From NCBI GenBank assembly GCA_964554105.1, contig CAZKNF010000028.1:1-43374 (forward strand): a DNA stretch of 43,374 bases. The letters are read 5' to 3'. This stretch comes from CAZKNF01 sp964554105 (GTDB lineage Bacteria > Bacteroidota > Rhodothermia > Rhodothermales > VXPQ01). Position numbers and translations under genes: made by a program. This document shows, one piece after another, positions 1 through 8,967 of this stretch (position 1 is the stretch's first letter; each line of letters begins with the position of its first letter). The notes under the pieces are model-generated. The model made no database searches and was not told where the DNA came from. It worked only from the letters and a program-made list of their open reading frames with translations.

Positions 1-171
1 CATTCAAATCTGAATCTGGATGTCGATTTTCTGAACGGGATCTTACCGTCTACCGAGAACGTCGCGATTGCCATCTGGCGGCAGCTCGAAGGTGAGATTC
101 CAGGCGGGGAGCTGCATCGTGTACGTCTTTTCGAGACGGACAACAACATGGCGGAGTATTACGGTGAATAA
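1..171 (+). CDS. queD: 6-carboxytetrahydropterin / 6-pyruvoyltetrahydropterin synthase, C-terminal part
   Basis: The first 56 codons of the window, read in frame 1 to a TAA at 169-171, give the end of a QueD/PTPS-family protein. The pattern PSTENVAIAIW, then a strand, then ETDNNMAEYYGE matches the family's conserved end, including the Glu of the pterin-binding E-T. The family converts 7,8-dihydroneopterin triphosphate to 6-carboxytetrahydropterin (queuosine route) or 6-pyruvoyltetrahydropterin (biopterin route). The catalytic Cys and zinc His residues lie before the window, so the two cannot be told apart here. The following folE start overlaps this stop, which suggests translational coupling. 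Partial at the 5' end. Confidence 0.85.
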   Translation, partial: HSNLNLDVDFLNGILPSTENVAIAIWRQLEGEIPGGELHRVRLFETDNNMAEYYGE

Positions 172-841
172 GAACCAGGATCAGATGATCGAACGCAAGG
201 AAGCAACCGGCGACGCCGGGCCTAATGGTGAATTGGATTTCCAGGTGCCCGTTCTCTATCAACGAGAGGATACCTACGACGAGGACACGACTGCGGCAAT
301 CGGCGGTCACGTCGCCGAAATTCTCGATCTGCTCGGGGAAGACTCCGAACGCCAGGGATTGCTGAAGACGCCGACCCGTGTCGCCAAAGCGTTTCAGTTC
401 ATGACCCACGGCTATGGGCTAGATCCGGATAAAATCCTAAAATCCGCAATTTTTGAGGAGGATTATAGCGAAATGATCCTCGTGAAGGACATCGAGGTAT
501 ATTCGATGTGTGAGCATCATATGCTGCCCTTCTACGGCCGCGCACACGTCGCCTACATTCCCGATGGAAAAATCGTGGGCCTGAGCAAAATACCGCGTGT
601 TGTCGACGTCTTTGCCCGACGGCTTCAGGTACAGGAGCGCCTCACGCTTGAAATTCGCGACGCGATAACGGATGTGCTTACACCCCTGGGAGTGGCGGTC
701 GTGATCGAGGCACGACACCTCTGCATGATGATGCGCGGAGCGGAAAAGCAAAACTCCGTTACGACGACGAGCGCGATGAACGGCGAGTTTATGAGAGCTC
801 CGACGCGCGCCGAGTTCATGCGCCTTATCCAGTCTAACTGA
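164..841 (+). CDS. folE: GTP cyclohydrolase I
   Basis: FolE hydrolyses GTP to 7,8-dihydroneopterin triphosphate, the entry step to folate, queuosine and biopterin. The zinc ligands are visible: MCEHH (Cys116, His119) and the later RHLCM (Cys187), together with the family block VGLSKIPRVVDVFARRLQ and the QNSVTTTSAM end. About 225 aa, normal size. The start is placed at GTG 164 because GGAG at 153-156 sits 7 nt upstream; an ATG at 185 with AGGA 4 nt upstream is the alternative. The reading frame stays open to 68, but that part overlaps queD and looks non-coding. It lies between queD and an SDR gene with overlap or 1-nt spacing, so the three are clearly one transcript. Confidence 0.95.
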   Translation: MNKNQDQMIERKEATGDAGPNGELDFQVPVLYQREDTYDEDTTAAIGGHVAEILDLLGEDSERQGLLKTPTRVAKAFQFMTHGYGLDPDKILKSAIFEEDYSEMILVKDIEVYSMCEHHMLPFYGRAHVAYIPDGKIVGLSKIPRVVDVFARRLQVQERLTLEIRDAITDVLTPLGVAVVIEARHLCMMMRGAEKQNSVTTTSAMNGEFMRAPTRAEFMRLIQSN

Positions 842-842
842 T

Positions 843-1541
843 ATGCCCCTGGCAATCGTCACCGGAGCCAGTCATGGTATTGGCCGCGCCGTCTCGGTCG
901 CCTTCGCTCGGCTTCCGGACATGCGTCTGGCCCTCGTGTCGCGTGATGAAACGCTTCTGAAAGAGACGCAGTCTCTGTGCAGGACGGAAGGGAGCGACGC
1001 CGAGTATTTCCTCTGCGACGTAACCAACGACGCAGCGGTTGCCGCCACGGCAGCCTCGATCCGAGAGAAATGGGGACCGCCGGATGTTCTCGTTAATAAC
1101 GCAGGCCTGTTCGAGCCGGGATCCGCTCAGGAGATGTCTATCGAGTCTTTCCGCGCACAGGTCGACGTCAATCTGACCAGTGCGTTCGTCGTCACAAAGG
1201 CGTTTATAGACGAGTTGATCGCCCGCGGCCGCGGGCACATCTTCTTCATGTGTTCGGTCGCTTCCATTAAATCCTATCCTGGCGCAGCGTACTGTGCAGC
1301 GAAGCATGGTCTACTCGGACTTTCTCGCGCACTTCGAGACGAGGTTAGGGAACACGGCGTGCGAGTCACTGCGATGATTCCCGGCGCGACCTTCACTAGA
1401 AGCTGGGAAGGTGCCGGATTGCCGGAAGAGCGGTTCATGCCGGTTGAAGATGTAGCTCAGGCTCTCCTTGACGCGTATAACCTCAGCAGCCGAACCGTAG
1501 CTGAGGAAATTCTGCTCCGGCCGATACTCGGAGATATTTAA
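843..1541 (+). CDS. SDR-family oxidoreductase, probable sepiapterin reductase
   Basis: A 232-aa short-chain dehydrogenase. The NAD(P) loop TGASHGIG is at residues 7-14, the NNAG motif is present, and the catalytic Ser138, Tyr150 and Lys154 are seen in CSVAS...AAYCAAKHG. It starts 1 nt after the folE stop. GTP cyclohydrolase, a PTPS-family enzyme and a reductase are the three steps of tetrahydrobiopterin synthesis. From memory, the GHIFF-SVA stretch and the ending SRTVAEEILLRP-GDI closely resemble the Chlorobium sepiapterin reductase. SDR membership is certain; the sepiapterin assignment is an inference from that likeness plus the operon. A generic 3-oxoacyl-ACP reductase-like role is the alternative. 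Confidence 0.85.
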   Translation: MPLAIVTGASHGIGRAVSVAFARLPDMRLALVSRDETLLKETQSLCRTEGSDAEYFLCDVTNDAAVAATAASIREKWGPPDVLVNNAGLFEPGSAQEMSIESFRAQVDVNLTSAFVVTKAFIDELIARGRGHIFFMCSVASIKSYPGAAYCAAKHGLLGLSRALRDEVREHGVRVTAMIPGATFTRSWEGAGLPEERFMPVEDVAQALLDAYNLSSRTVAEEILLRPILGDI

Positions 1542-1552
1542 CCTCTCGCTGC

Positions 1553-2911
1553 CTAAAGCAGCTCGTTCGCCAACCGCGCGCGCGTTTCGTTGAGCAGCCG
1601 CGTCAGCTTATCGCTGATTCGGACGTGGTATGCAGGCTCAGTCTTCTCGAGAGCGAGGAACTGCGCCGGCAGCTCGTCGAGCGACTGTCGGGCGTTTTCC
1701 CGTGCCTCATCGAGTGTTACACGACCAGCGGGCGTCCGGCGGCCGTTTGACATCACCTGTTCCAGGAGCGGCCGTCCATCGATCTCTTCGTCGTACCTGG
1801 CGATCACGTCACCCGCAGCTTTTCCTTCCTCATATCGCCTGAAAAGCTGCTTACGTCCGGGCAAGTTCGATTTTTCGGACGAGAGCTTCATCCGTGGCTT
1901 GTCGCCGTAGCTGCTGATCTTATAAACGCTGTCCAGATACGGCTGATCAGCGATCGTTCCCATCCTTGTCCCGACACCGAAGCCGTCGATTGGAGCCCCC
2001 GCTTGGAGAAGAGCGGTGATCTCGTGTTCGTCGAGGCTGCCGCTGGCGAAGATCGTGACGTGGTCGAGTCCGCCGTCGTCCAGAATTCGTCTGGCTTCCA
2101 TCGCTAGCTGTCCCAGATCCCCCGAATCAAGCCGGATTCCAGCCAGGTCCAGGCCGTTTCCGTCTTTACTCATCTCAACAATCTTTCGAATCGCATGCAG
2201 CGTGTCGTACGTGTCCACTAGAAGAATGGTCTTCGGATAGAGGTCCGCAAACGCACGAAACGCCTCAGTTTCAAGATCGTGTGCCTCGATGTAGCTGTGG
2301 GCCATCGTACCGGTGATCGGGATACCATATATCTGGCCTGCCAGCACATTCGAGGTCGAATCTAGTCCCGCGATATGAAATGCGCGAGCAGCGCGAAGGG
2401 CGGCGTCTGCGCCATGCATTCGACGCATCCCGAAATCCGCCACGGTGCATTCGCCGGCTGCGCGCTTGACGCGACTCGCCTTCGTCGCGGCGTTCGTCTG
2501 GAACGTAATCTGATTCAAAAGAAACGTCTCGACGATCTGCGCTTCACCAATCGGCGCCACGACTTCGAGGATCGGCTCATCCGGGAAAATAGGCGTCCCC
2601 TCACGAACGGCAAATACGTCGCCGGTGAACCGGAAGGAGGCGAGGTATTCGATGAAGCTTTGATCGAAGCGTTCGTGTGACTCGAGATACGTGATTGCCT
2701 GCTCGCTGAATCGAAACGTCTCCAGGTAGTCGAGCACCGTATCGAGCCCGCAGGCGATCAAATAATTGCGATTTCCAAGACGCCGAATGAACAGGTCGAA
2801 TACGGCTTCATCCGACATCCCTTCCCGGAAGTAGGCCTGCAGCATCGAGAGCTGGTACAGGTCCGTGAAGACGGCCGCGTTGTCTTCCTTGACCCAGGCT
2901 TCGGAGGCCAT
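1553..2911 (-). CDS. pncB: Nicotinate phosphoribosyltransferase
   Basis: A 452-aa enzyme of NAD salvage that joins nicotinate to PRPP with ATP hydrolysis. Recognisable blocks run in order: TDLYQLSMLQAYFREG near the N-terminus, GTMAHSYIEAHD (the His region phosphorylated in this family), VDTYDT, IRLDSGDLG, ASGSLDE and DGFGVGTRMGT, the phosphate-binding end of the barrel. Length and motif order are normal. The start is ATG at 2911; a GTG codon directly before it is less likely. It sits 15 nt downstream of yqgE on the same strand and converges with the pterin operon, with only about 11 bp between stops. Confidence 0.95.
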   Translation of the reverse strand: MASEAWVKEDNAAVFTDLYQLSMLQAYFREGMSDEAVFDLFIRRLGNRNYLIACGLDTVLDYLETFRFSEQAITYLESHERFDQSFIEYLASFRFTGDVFAVREGTPIFPDEPILEVVAPIGEAQIVETFLLNQITFQTNAATKASRVKRAAGECTVADFGMRRMHGADAALRAARAFHIAGLDSTSNVLAGQIYGIPITGTMAHSYIEAHDLETEAFRAFADLYPKTILLVDTYDTLHAIRKIVEMSKDGNGLDLAGIRLDSGDLGQLAMEARRILDDGGLDHVTIFASGSLDEHEITALLQAGAPIDGFGVGTRMGTIADQPYLDSVYKISSYGDKPRMKLSSEKSNLPGRKQLFRRYEEGKAAGDVIARYDEEIDGRPLLEQVMSNGRRTPAGRVTLDEARENARQSLDELPAQFLALEKTEPAYHVRISDKLTRLLNETRARLANELL

Positions 2912-2926
2912 CACAGATTTGAGACG

Positions 2927-3490
2927 TCAGTTGAGTCGCGGATCTTCCGGAAAGTTCGCCAGCACTGCATATTCACCGCCCATCATGCGCAGCACATGCT
3001 TCCAGAGTGAATCCGGGTCGTCGCTAAAGACGGACTCTTCGCCGCCGGAGGCGAGGAGCCATCCACCCTGTTCTATCTCGTGAGACAGTTGTCCGGGCGA
3101 CCATCCTGCATATCCGAAGAAGAATCGCACGTCCTTTTTGGAAATCTGCTCCGTCTCGATCAAGAGTTTCATAAAGTCGAATTCGCCGCCCCACGAGATG
3201 CCCGAGGAGACGGGAATCGTTCCGGGTACGATGTCACCGCAGGTGTGAATGAAATGAAGCGTATCCGTCTGCACGGGCCCGCCGTTGTCGATAGGAATAT
3301 CACCGTCATCGAGGTCGGGGATCACGTCCGAAAGGCGTACACCCACCGGGCGGTTGAGAATCAGCCCGAAACTGCCTTCCGACGTGTGTTCACAAAGCAA
3401 AACCACGGCCCTCCTGAAATTGGGGTCATGCATCATAGGCGGTGCGACGAGGAGAACGCCCGGTCTCGGGCTGATACCTTTCGATTCCAC
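2927..3490 (-). CDS. yqgE: YqgE/AlgH family protein
   Basis: UPF0301 family, function not settled. Diagnostic stretches are GVLLVAPPMMHDPNF, VLLCEH, NRPVG, the NGGPV turn and GYAGWSPGQLSHEIEQGGWL. The frame is open up to 3622, which would give 231 aa. I prefer GTG at 3490, because GGAG lies 8 nt upstream and the 187-aa product (starting before KGISPRPG) matches the family's usual length of about 185. The upstream 44 residues show no family similarity that I recognise. An ATG at 3610 is the conservative alternative. Probably co-transcribed with pncB. Confidence 0.85.
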   Translation of the reverse strand: MESKGISPRPGVLLVAPPMMHDPNFRRAVVLLCEHTSEGSFGLILNRPVGVRLSDVIPDLDDGDIPIDNGGPVQTDTLHFIHTCGDIVPGTIPVSSGISWGGEFDFMKLLIETEQISKKDVRFFFGYAGWSPGQLSHEIEQGGWLLASGGEESVFSDDPDSLWKHVLRMMGGEYAVLANFPEDPRLN

Positions 3491-3786
3491 TGGCTGAACT
3501 CCGGTAGCCGCCGATGACGGACAATCTATCTCCTGGAAAAACAGATTTCGGATCCAAGCTAGGCGACGTGTCGTCGCGTTGCTGAAAAAATCGGGTGACG
3601 AACTCTGCATGACATGTTCCAATCTATTCGTCGGATAACTGATCTCTCGCCACGGGCGTCTTCACGAAACCAATCTACAGCATCGAAGGAGCGCGCTCTA
3701 TCGCATTCCGGACGCGGCATGCCTGTATACCGACGTACGTCGCAGCGGCCTTAGAACGTAGCCGAGGGGACACTTCACAGCATTCG

Positions 3787-4209
3787 TCATGGTGTGTCCT
3801 TCTTTAACGCTCGAAATGCGCCGCACCACCAATCAGCGTCGCGGGTAATGCTCGTCACCGTGATTCCGGAGAAATGTGGGACGAGTTCGATCAGAAGACG
3901 CTGTACCTCTGTCCAATGACCGCCCAGAAGCGCCTTCTCTACCTCAGCAGCGTACGTGCGCGACCAACGCCACTTCTCACGCAGCTTCTCCGCCTTCTTC
4001 CAGTAGTTCCGTTCGTCCCAGGCGTGTGCGCTCTCGTCGATCGTTTCGTATATGCCGCGCAGATTGAAAACGAGGAATGCGGCCATATCCTGTGATTCGG
4101 CGTCGACTTTTGATCGCTGAGCAAGCAGCCTCAGAACTTCCGCGCATGAGCGCATGTGCGCGTGCCGCTTCTTCGCGGGGGTTTCGCCAGTGGATATGAT
4201 GCGGGCCAT
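3787..4209 (-). CDS. Conserved hypothetical protein, 140 aa
   Basis: Not assigned to a named family. The product is soluble, mostly helical and highly charged, with no signal peptide. It has tryptophan-rich blocks (SAHAWDERNYWKKAEKLREK and WRWS) and a Cys in the N-terminal helix (MRSCAEVLRLLAQRS). I have a vague memory of near-identical N-termini (MARIISTG-TP...) in proteins from Chloroflexi and cyanobacteria, which would make it a widespread unknown; this is not verified. It stands about 300 bp upstream of yqgE and 55 bp downstream of the metalloprotease gene on the same strand. Between 3491 and 3786 I see only the open N-terminal extension of yqgE and no clear gene. Confidence 0.7.
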   Translation of the reverse strand: MARIISTGETPAKKRHAHMRSCAEVLRLLAQRSKVDAESQDMAAFLVFNLRGIYETIDESAHAWDERNYWKKAEKLREKWRWSRTYAAEVEKALLGGHWTEVQRLLIELVPHFSGITVTSITRDADWWCGAFRALKKDTP

Positions 4210-4238
4210 ACGCCAGGAAGCGTCGCTATAGCTAGGAC

Positions 4239-4266
4239 AGAGTGATGCCTAAAAAGAGTGATGCCT
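4239..4266. repeat. 12-bp direct repeat, period 16
   Basis: The 12-mer AGAGTGATGCCT occurs at 4239-4250 and again at 4255-4266, separated by AAAA. The second copy runs into the stop codon of the metalloprotease gene, so the repeat sits exactly on the 3' border of that gene. Looks like a short tandem duplication. Confidence 0.85.
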
Positions 4267-6724
4267 ATTTCATTAGGATCATTCGCTTCGAGACGGTCCG
4301 AGCGTCCGTCTCGAGCATGTAGAAATACACGCCGCTTGCCCATTCACCTGCATCGAGCTGCGCTTCGTGTTCGCCCGCCGTCCTCACGCCGTCGACGACG
4401 GTGGCAATGTGCCGTCCGAGCGCGTCGTACACGGCCAGACGAACGTGCATCGTGCTCGGCAGGCTGTATTCGATCGAGGTCGACGGATTAAACGGATTCG
4501 GGTAATTCTGCGCCAGCGAAATTTGCGCCGGAAGCTCTGCCTCGTCGTCCGAGTCGAGCGCAGTAGAGACTAAAAACTCCACACGAATGGGATGCACCGT
4601 GTCCTCAAAGATCTCCTCGCCGCCATCCGTAATTTCCGCAAGCGGTGCCCAACCTTCACCATTTATGAAATCCAGATACAAATAGGACACATCGTCGCCG
4701 GATTCCTTGGCCGAAGGCGCCAGTGCGAGATAATTGTTGTCAGGTCCGATATTCGATAGACCGACGAATACCGAGTCGCCGAGCTCGGACAGTACGGACG
4801 TATCAGGCAGTTCGATCTCGAGAAACGAAAACTCGCCTGATGCAAAGTTAATGTGCTGCGTCGCCGGATTTTCTGTCACGTCGGTGCTGAAAAGCTCCGC
4901 GTCGGGGAACCCATCAGCATCCACGCTCCACACGTGCAGGCGGAAATCTTTGGCTGTACCAGCGGGGACGTCGCTGTTCGAAAAATCGTTGTCGTAAACC
5001 GGGGCGACATGCACGGTTGCCAGCCTGCTTCCAGGTGGCGCTTCGAACTTGTTTGCAAGGCGGGCGACTTCCGACATCGCGAAAAACTGCCCCGTCGCCG
5101 TTCCGTCATCGAAAACAATCGCCTCTCGTGCAACGCCGCTCCCTCCACTCTCGTCCCATGTGGCAGCCACGTCAATCTTACTCGAGGAACTTGCACCCGT
5201 GGACGTATTCGCGATAATGAGGGTGAGACGGCTGAAGTCTCCTTCGAATGTGTGACTGTCCGCTCCCATCTGAATCGCTTCCACCGACTGCTGGCCGTCG
5301 AGATGCTCCAAAACCACACGAAGCTGAACCCGTTCTCGTTGGATTTCTGCGATCGCATCCGCCACTTCCGGGATGATGTCCGCAGTCACCGTGAAATCCC
5401 CCACGTCGCTCCACGAATAGTATCGCACTGAACCCGACGCGACGACCACGCTGTCACGGTTGTATGACGATGAGGAGGTGCCGTCGATTTGAATGGTCGG
5501 AACGGCCTTCACGCCCATCCGCTGAACGAGATTATAGCCGTACTGCGGGTCGATTCCGGCGTCGTTCACGAAGTTCGCCGTATGAAAGCCGGCAATGACC
5601 TCCGTCAGACTCGTACCATGCTCTTGGAGGACGACTTCATAACCGTCCGCACCGTTCGCGAAAAATCCGTCCTTCTCGGCACGGACGATAGAGCCGGTTG
5701 CTTCCGGACCGATGCGGTCCGCGATATAGGTGGTGAACAGCCCCGACCGTTCATAGTCGTACACATTCTCGGACGTATCCCATTCAAGAAGTGGAGTCCT
5801 GTGTTCGTCTGTGATGTTCAGGTACCCGGTTCCACGGTTGAAATACCCATTTATCACAGAGGCCCATTCCGAGAGCCCTTCGTTGATGAACGTGAACTCG
5901 GACCCTATCGGCTGCTGATAGTTGTAATGGATCAGATGCTGGTACTCATGTGCGATAATCCAGGCCAAAAGCGTCACACCCTGGCTCAGCCCTTCTTTCA
6001 CGTCGACATGTAATATGTCTGCCGCGTTGCCCTGGTTGTTTACTGGATCGGGGTTAAGGTCGGCCGACGTGACATAGCCGAGAATGCAGCACGACTCTCC
6101 CTCACCTTCCTCGATGTCGTACGTAAGAATGTCTACTTTTCCGTCTCCATCCACGTTCGGTGGATCGCCGAAGAGATAGTTGTCATTCTCGACGATGCCG
6201 CGATCGGGCCGGAACGACGAGGCCGGCGTGGAATGCAGGATGTGTTCGTCGAGCTCTTCGAACTGCTCGTCGCTCACCGTGGAATCCAGACTCTGCTCAA
6301 TCCAAACGTTGGCGACGTCATTCGTCGAACGCAGGACAAACGTCTTGGAAACCCATGATGGCTCATCTGCCTGTACCCCTTCGAGTACGTTGAACGACTT
6401 CTCTTCTCCCAGGTCGAAGCTCAAACCACCCTTGCGAGCCGCCAAAGCTCCGGCATCGCGAGCTTCGATAAACTTCTCTAGACCTTCCTGCGCCTCCGGC
6501 ATGCGGGCGAGAATATCCGTAACGTGGATAATCTCGAAATCCGATGGAGAGGAAGCGGTTTCAGCTTTCGAGTGTACACGTGGTTCCAGGGGCTTCAGTT
6601 CAGCCTCCTGTGCAGCTGACGACTGAAAGATCAGGCCTGCTGCTAAAATGGCGAGAGGAACAATTCGGATTTTCAACGGATCGAGAGGAAGGCGTAGAAG
6701 GGACCGGAGGTTAGTATAATACAT
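4265..6724 (-). CDS. Secreted zinc metalloprotease with C-terminal T9SS sorting domain
   Basis: An 819-aa exported protein. Residues about 17-38 form a Sec signal peptide (KIRIVPLAILAAGLIFQSSA). Residues 190-200 carry a DGDGKVD loop that could bind calcium. The catalytic site is HEYQH at 259-263, followed by NEGLSEW with Glu282 or Glu286, the layout of gluzincin-like peptidases with an HExQH...NEGLSE signature (M30-like, family not certain). The last 81 residues start with QNYPNPFNPSTSIEYSLP and end in a basic KRMILMK, the typical type A sorting domain of T9SS cargo in Rhodothermota and Ignavibacteria. The middle looks like beta-sandwich modules. The ATG at 6724 is used; a TTG at 6676 would give a more ordinary signal peptide. 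Confidence 0.9.
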   Translation of the reverse strand: MYYTNLRSLLRLPLDPLKIRIVPLAILAAGLIFQSSAAQEAELKPLEPRVHSKAETASSPSDFEIIHVTDILARMPEAQEGLEKFIEARDAGALAARKGGLSFDLGEEKSFNVLEGVQADEPSWVSKTFVLRSTNDVANVWIEQSLDSTVSDEQFEELDEHILHSTPASSFRPDRGIVENDNYLFGDPPNVDGDGKVDILTYDIEEGEGESCCILGYVTSADLNPDPVNNQGNAADILHVDVKEGLSQGVTLLAWIIAHEYQHLIHYNYQQPIGSEFTFINEGLSEWASVINGYFNRGTGYLNITDEHRTPLLEWDTSENVYDYERSGLFTTYIADRIGPEATGSIVRAEKDGFFANGADGYEVVLQEHGTSLTEVIAGFHTANFVNDAGIDPQYGYNLVQRMGVKAVPTIQIDGTSSSSYNRDSVVVASGSVRYYSWSDVGDFTVTADIIPEVADAIAEIQRERVQLRVVLEHLDGQQSVEAIQMGADSHTFEGDFSRLTLIIANTSTGASSSSKIDVAATWDESGGSGVAREAIVFDDGTATGQFFAMSEVARLANKFEAPPGSRLATVHVAPVYDNDFSNSDVPAGTAKDFRLHVWSVDADGFPDAELFSTDVTENPATQHINFASGEFSFLEIELPDTSVLSELGDSVFVGLSNIGPDNNYLALAPSAKESGDDVSYLYLDFINGEGWAPLAEITDGGEEIFEDTVHPIRVEFLVSTALDSDDEAELPAQISLAQNYPNPFNPSTSIEYSLPSTMHVRLAVYDALGRHIATVVDGVRTAGEHEAQLDAGEWASGVYFYMLETDARTVSKRMILMK

Positions 6725-6766
6725 TACGTCCTAACGTCGCTGAGCGCAAACCAGTTTACCTGATTG

Positions 6767-7150
6767 ATGCGAATTCATCCCCGAATGTCGAGCATCGGCG
6801 AACGGTATTCAGAGTCTGTGAGAGGACTCTCCCGAATCGTCGTGGTCATCTGCTTCGCAGGGACGCTACTTGTCGCGGCTGGAGGATGCATAACGAGCCG
6901 TCCGGCGGCGGATGACACGGTGACCGTCGAAGGTGTGGTGACGGTCCGAGGAAACGAGCCGTTCACTGCGTATATGCTCGAAACCGCGGAGGGGAATCTG
7001 TACATCCTGGAGCTCCAGGAATCGTTTCCGGCCGACCTGGTCACACCCACGCGGCTCAGCGTAAGTGGCCGCATGGCTGAAGGAGAATGGAGCGGTGCTC
7101 CGTCTCCCTATGCGCATATCGAGGTCGACGAATGGACGCATCTCGACTGA
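6767..7150 (+). CDS. Small predicted lipoprotein, 127 aa
   Basis: Not recognised by name. An N-terminal basic stretch is followed by a hydrophobic helix (RIVVVICFAGTLLVAAGGC), where Cys is a plausible lipidation site although the lipobox (AGGC) is not ideal. The remaining 90 residues look like a small beta-barrel of OB-fold size: VTVEGVVTVRG, then LYILEL, then RLSVSGRM. This resembles lipoproteins that carry a single nucleic-acid- or sugar-binding-like OB domain, but that is only shape matching. The ATG at 6767 is used; ATG 6785 is possible. It is transcribed away from the metalloprotease and ends 2 bp before the convergent murJ stop. Confidence 0.65.
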   Translation: MRIHPRMSSIGERYSESVRGLSRIVVVICFAGTLLVAAGGCITSRPAADDTVTVEGVVTVRGNEPFTAYMLETAEGNLYILELQESFPADLVTPTRLSVSGRMAEGEWSGAPSPYAHIEVDEWTHLD

Positions 7151-7152
7151 CC

Positions 7153-8967
7153 TCAAGTCCCTTTCCGAAATCGTCCCATCCAGGCGTGCATCTCCGGCGC
7201 GCCCTGAATGTAGGAGGCTCCGAGATAAATGGATGCGTACACGGCCACGACGACGACGGCCATCAAGGCGACGTGCCACGGTGGCATAATTGCCCAAATG
7301 ATCACTGAGGGAACGGCCGCCATCAATGCTGTCCCCCCCATGCGAAGAACCGATCGCCACGGGAGCGCGGATTCACTGATGCGGGCGCGAAGCGAATGCG
7401 TCAGCCGCCAGAGTTCGATCCACGCCCCCACACTCGTCCCCAGGGAAAGACCCACCGCGCCGAGAAAGAGCGGATCATCCGCCGCATCAAACCCGACGAC
7501 CGCCGACACCGAGTACCGATCCAGAAGAAACATCAAGGGCACGGCAAGTACAGCGGACACGAGTACGCGCACGACGGCAATCTTGGCCGGCGTTTTCGTG
7601 TCGTTCAGCGCGTAAAAGGCATTTTGAAGTAAGCGGGACATCGTCGTTGCCAAGAGACCCAGGGAATAGCCTCCCAGAACCATATACACGAGCCACGAGT
7701 CGTTCAGATTAAAGGAGCCTGTACGGAAAATGGCGCCGACGATCAGGAATCCGAAAATCAGGTAACCGATGAGCGTCGGCACGGTCATGAAGAGCATCTG
7801 CTTCATCGATCGATTCAGACGTCCTACAAATGGAGCTATGCGCTCTTCACTGAACCTCGAAAGCTCAGGCAGTTCGGATGCGGCGACGGAGAGACCGAAG
7901 AGACTGACGGGGAGGAGATACAGCATCTGCGCATAACGCAGAGACGCGACGGCACCCGCAGCGAGCAGCGAGGCGAGAACCAGATCGAGATACGACGACA
8001 GCTGATACACGCCTCTTCCGGCGACGACGGGCCCAAAGGCATCGATGGCCTCGCGTACCCCCTTCACCCGCGTAGAAAAGGAAATGCGAAAGCCCTTCAG
8101 CATGCGGATGACGAGCGGAAGCTGAATCACGAACTGCAGTAAGCCCCCCACCAGCGCGCCGTAAAAACCGGCGAAAAGCAGCCTTGTCTGTGCGGAGGTC
8201 GAGATCTCGTCGAGGATCAAGACGTCGGCCATCGAATCGAACACGAGCAAGGCCCCGACGAACAGACCGGAAATGATCGCGATGTTCCACACCACCGGTG
8301 CGAAGTAGGGAAGAAAGAACTTGCGGTGGCTGTTCAGTACCCCCAGACACCATGCGGCCAGAACGAGTATGCCGGTCATCGGAAAAATTATGCGGACGGC
8401 CTGCACCGCCAGGGCATAGCGGTCGATCGATAGTTCGCCGGCAGCCACCTTCGACGCATCATCGAGGAACCCTGGCGTAAAAATCGCGACGATCGGCTCC
8501 GCAAACACGATCCCGATCAAACTCACGACCGAGGCGACCGCCAGGAGGAGACCGAAGATCGCACCTGCAAACCGCCCCGCCTCTTCAGCACGCCCGGCCT
8601 CAATCATCCTCGAGTAGATCGGAATGAATGCCGCGGAGATCGTACCCTCCCCAAGAAGATTCTGGAGGAGGTTGGGACCCTTGAAGGCCATCTGAAACAC
8701 GTCGGCGTGCGCTCCGACTCCAAAGAAATGCGCCACCGTACGCTCGCGCACGAAACCTAGAATCCGGCTCGTGAAAATGCCCGCCGCCACCGTTCCCGCA
8801 GCGCTGCTCCGTTGCGGGTCGTCGGATTGAGACTCAGAAGCTTTCGGGGATGCGGCCGCGGCGGCGTCTGCACGATCCGCCTCAGCATCGGGTGAGTCGC
8901 TTAACGGGCGCCGCCGGCTCGAGTTTGGTTCGGGCAGCCCGGCACCTTCCCCTCGCGGCTCACTCAT
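7153..8967 (-). CDS. murJ: Lipid II flippase MurJ
   Basis: A 604-aa polytopic membrane protein of the MOP superfamily that flips the peptidoglycan precursor lipid II. The family core is clear from residue about 57 (AAGIFTSRILGFVRERTVAHFFG), with GEGTISAAFIPIYSRM as the most conserved block, and about 13-14 hydrophobic segments after it. The first 55 residues are an unusual hydrophilic tail rich in Ala, Asp, Ser and Glu with no fold that I recognise. The start ATG overlaps the aroQ stop by 8 nt, so the two genes are translationally coupled. Confidence 0.93.
   Translation of the reverse strand: MSEPRGEGAGLPEPNSSRRRPLSDSPDAEADRADAAAAASPKASESQSDDPQRSSAAGTVAAGIFTSRILGFVRERTVAHFFGVGAHADVFQMAFKGPNLLQNLLGEGTISAAFIPIYSRMIEAGRAEEAGRFAGAIFGLLLAVASVVSLIGIVFAEPIVAIFTPGFLDDASKVAAGELSIDRYALAVQAVRIIFPMTGILVLAAWCLGVLNSHRKFFLPYFAPVVWNIAIISGLFVGALLVFDSMADVLILDEISTSAQTRLLFAGFYGALVGGLLQFVIQLPLVIRMLKGFRISFSTRVKGVREAIDAFGPVVAGRGVYQLSSYLDLVLASLLAAGAVASLRYAQMLYLLPVSLFGLSVAASELPELSRFSEERIAPFVGRLNRSMKQMLFMTVPTLIGYLIFGFLIVGAIFRTGSFNLNDSWLVYMVLGGYSLGLLATTMSRLLQNAFYALNDTKTPAKIAVVRVLVSAVLAVPLMFLLDRYSVSAVVGFDAADDPLFLGAVGLSLGTSVGAWIELWRLTHSLRARISESALPWRSVLRMGGTALMAAVPSVIIWAIMPPWHVALMAVVVVAVYASIYLGASYIQGAPEMHAWMGRFRKGT

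Noticed and set aside
68..163. N-terminal extension of folE
   Set aside because: Overlaps queD coding sequence and has no FolE similarity; a GTG or ATG further in has a binding site.
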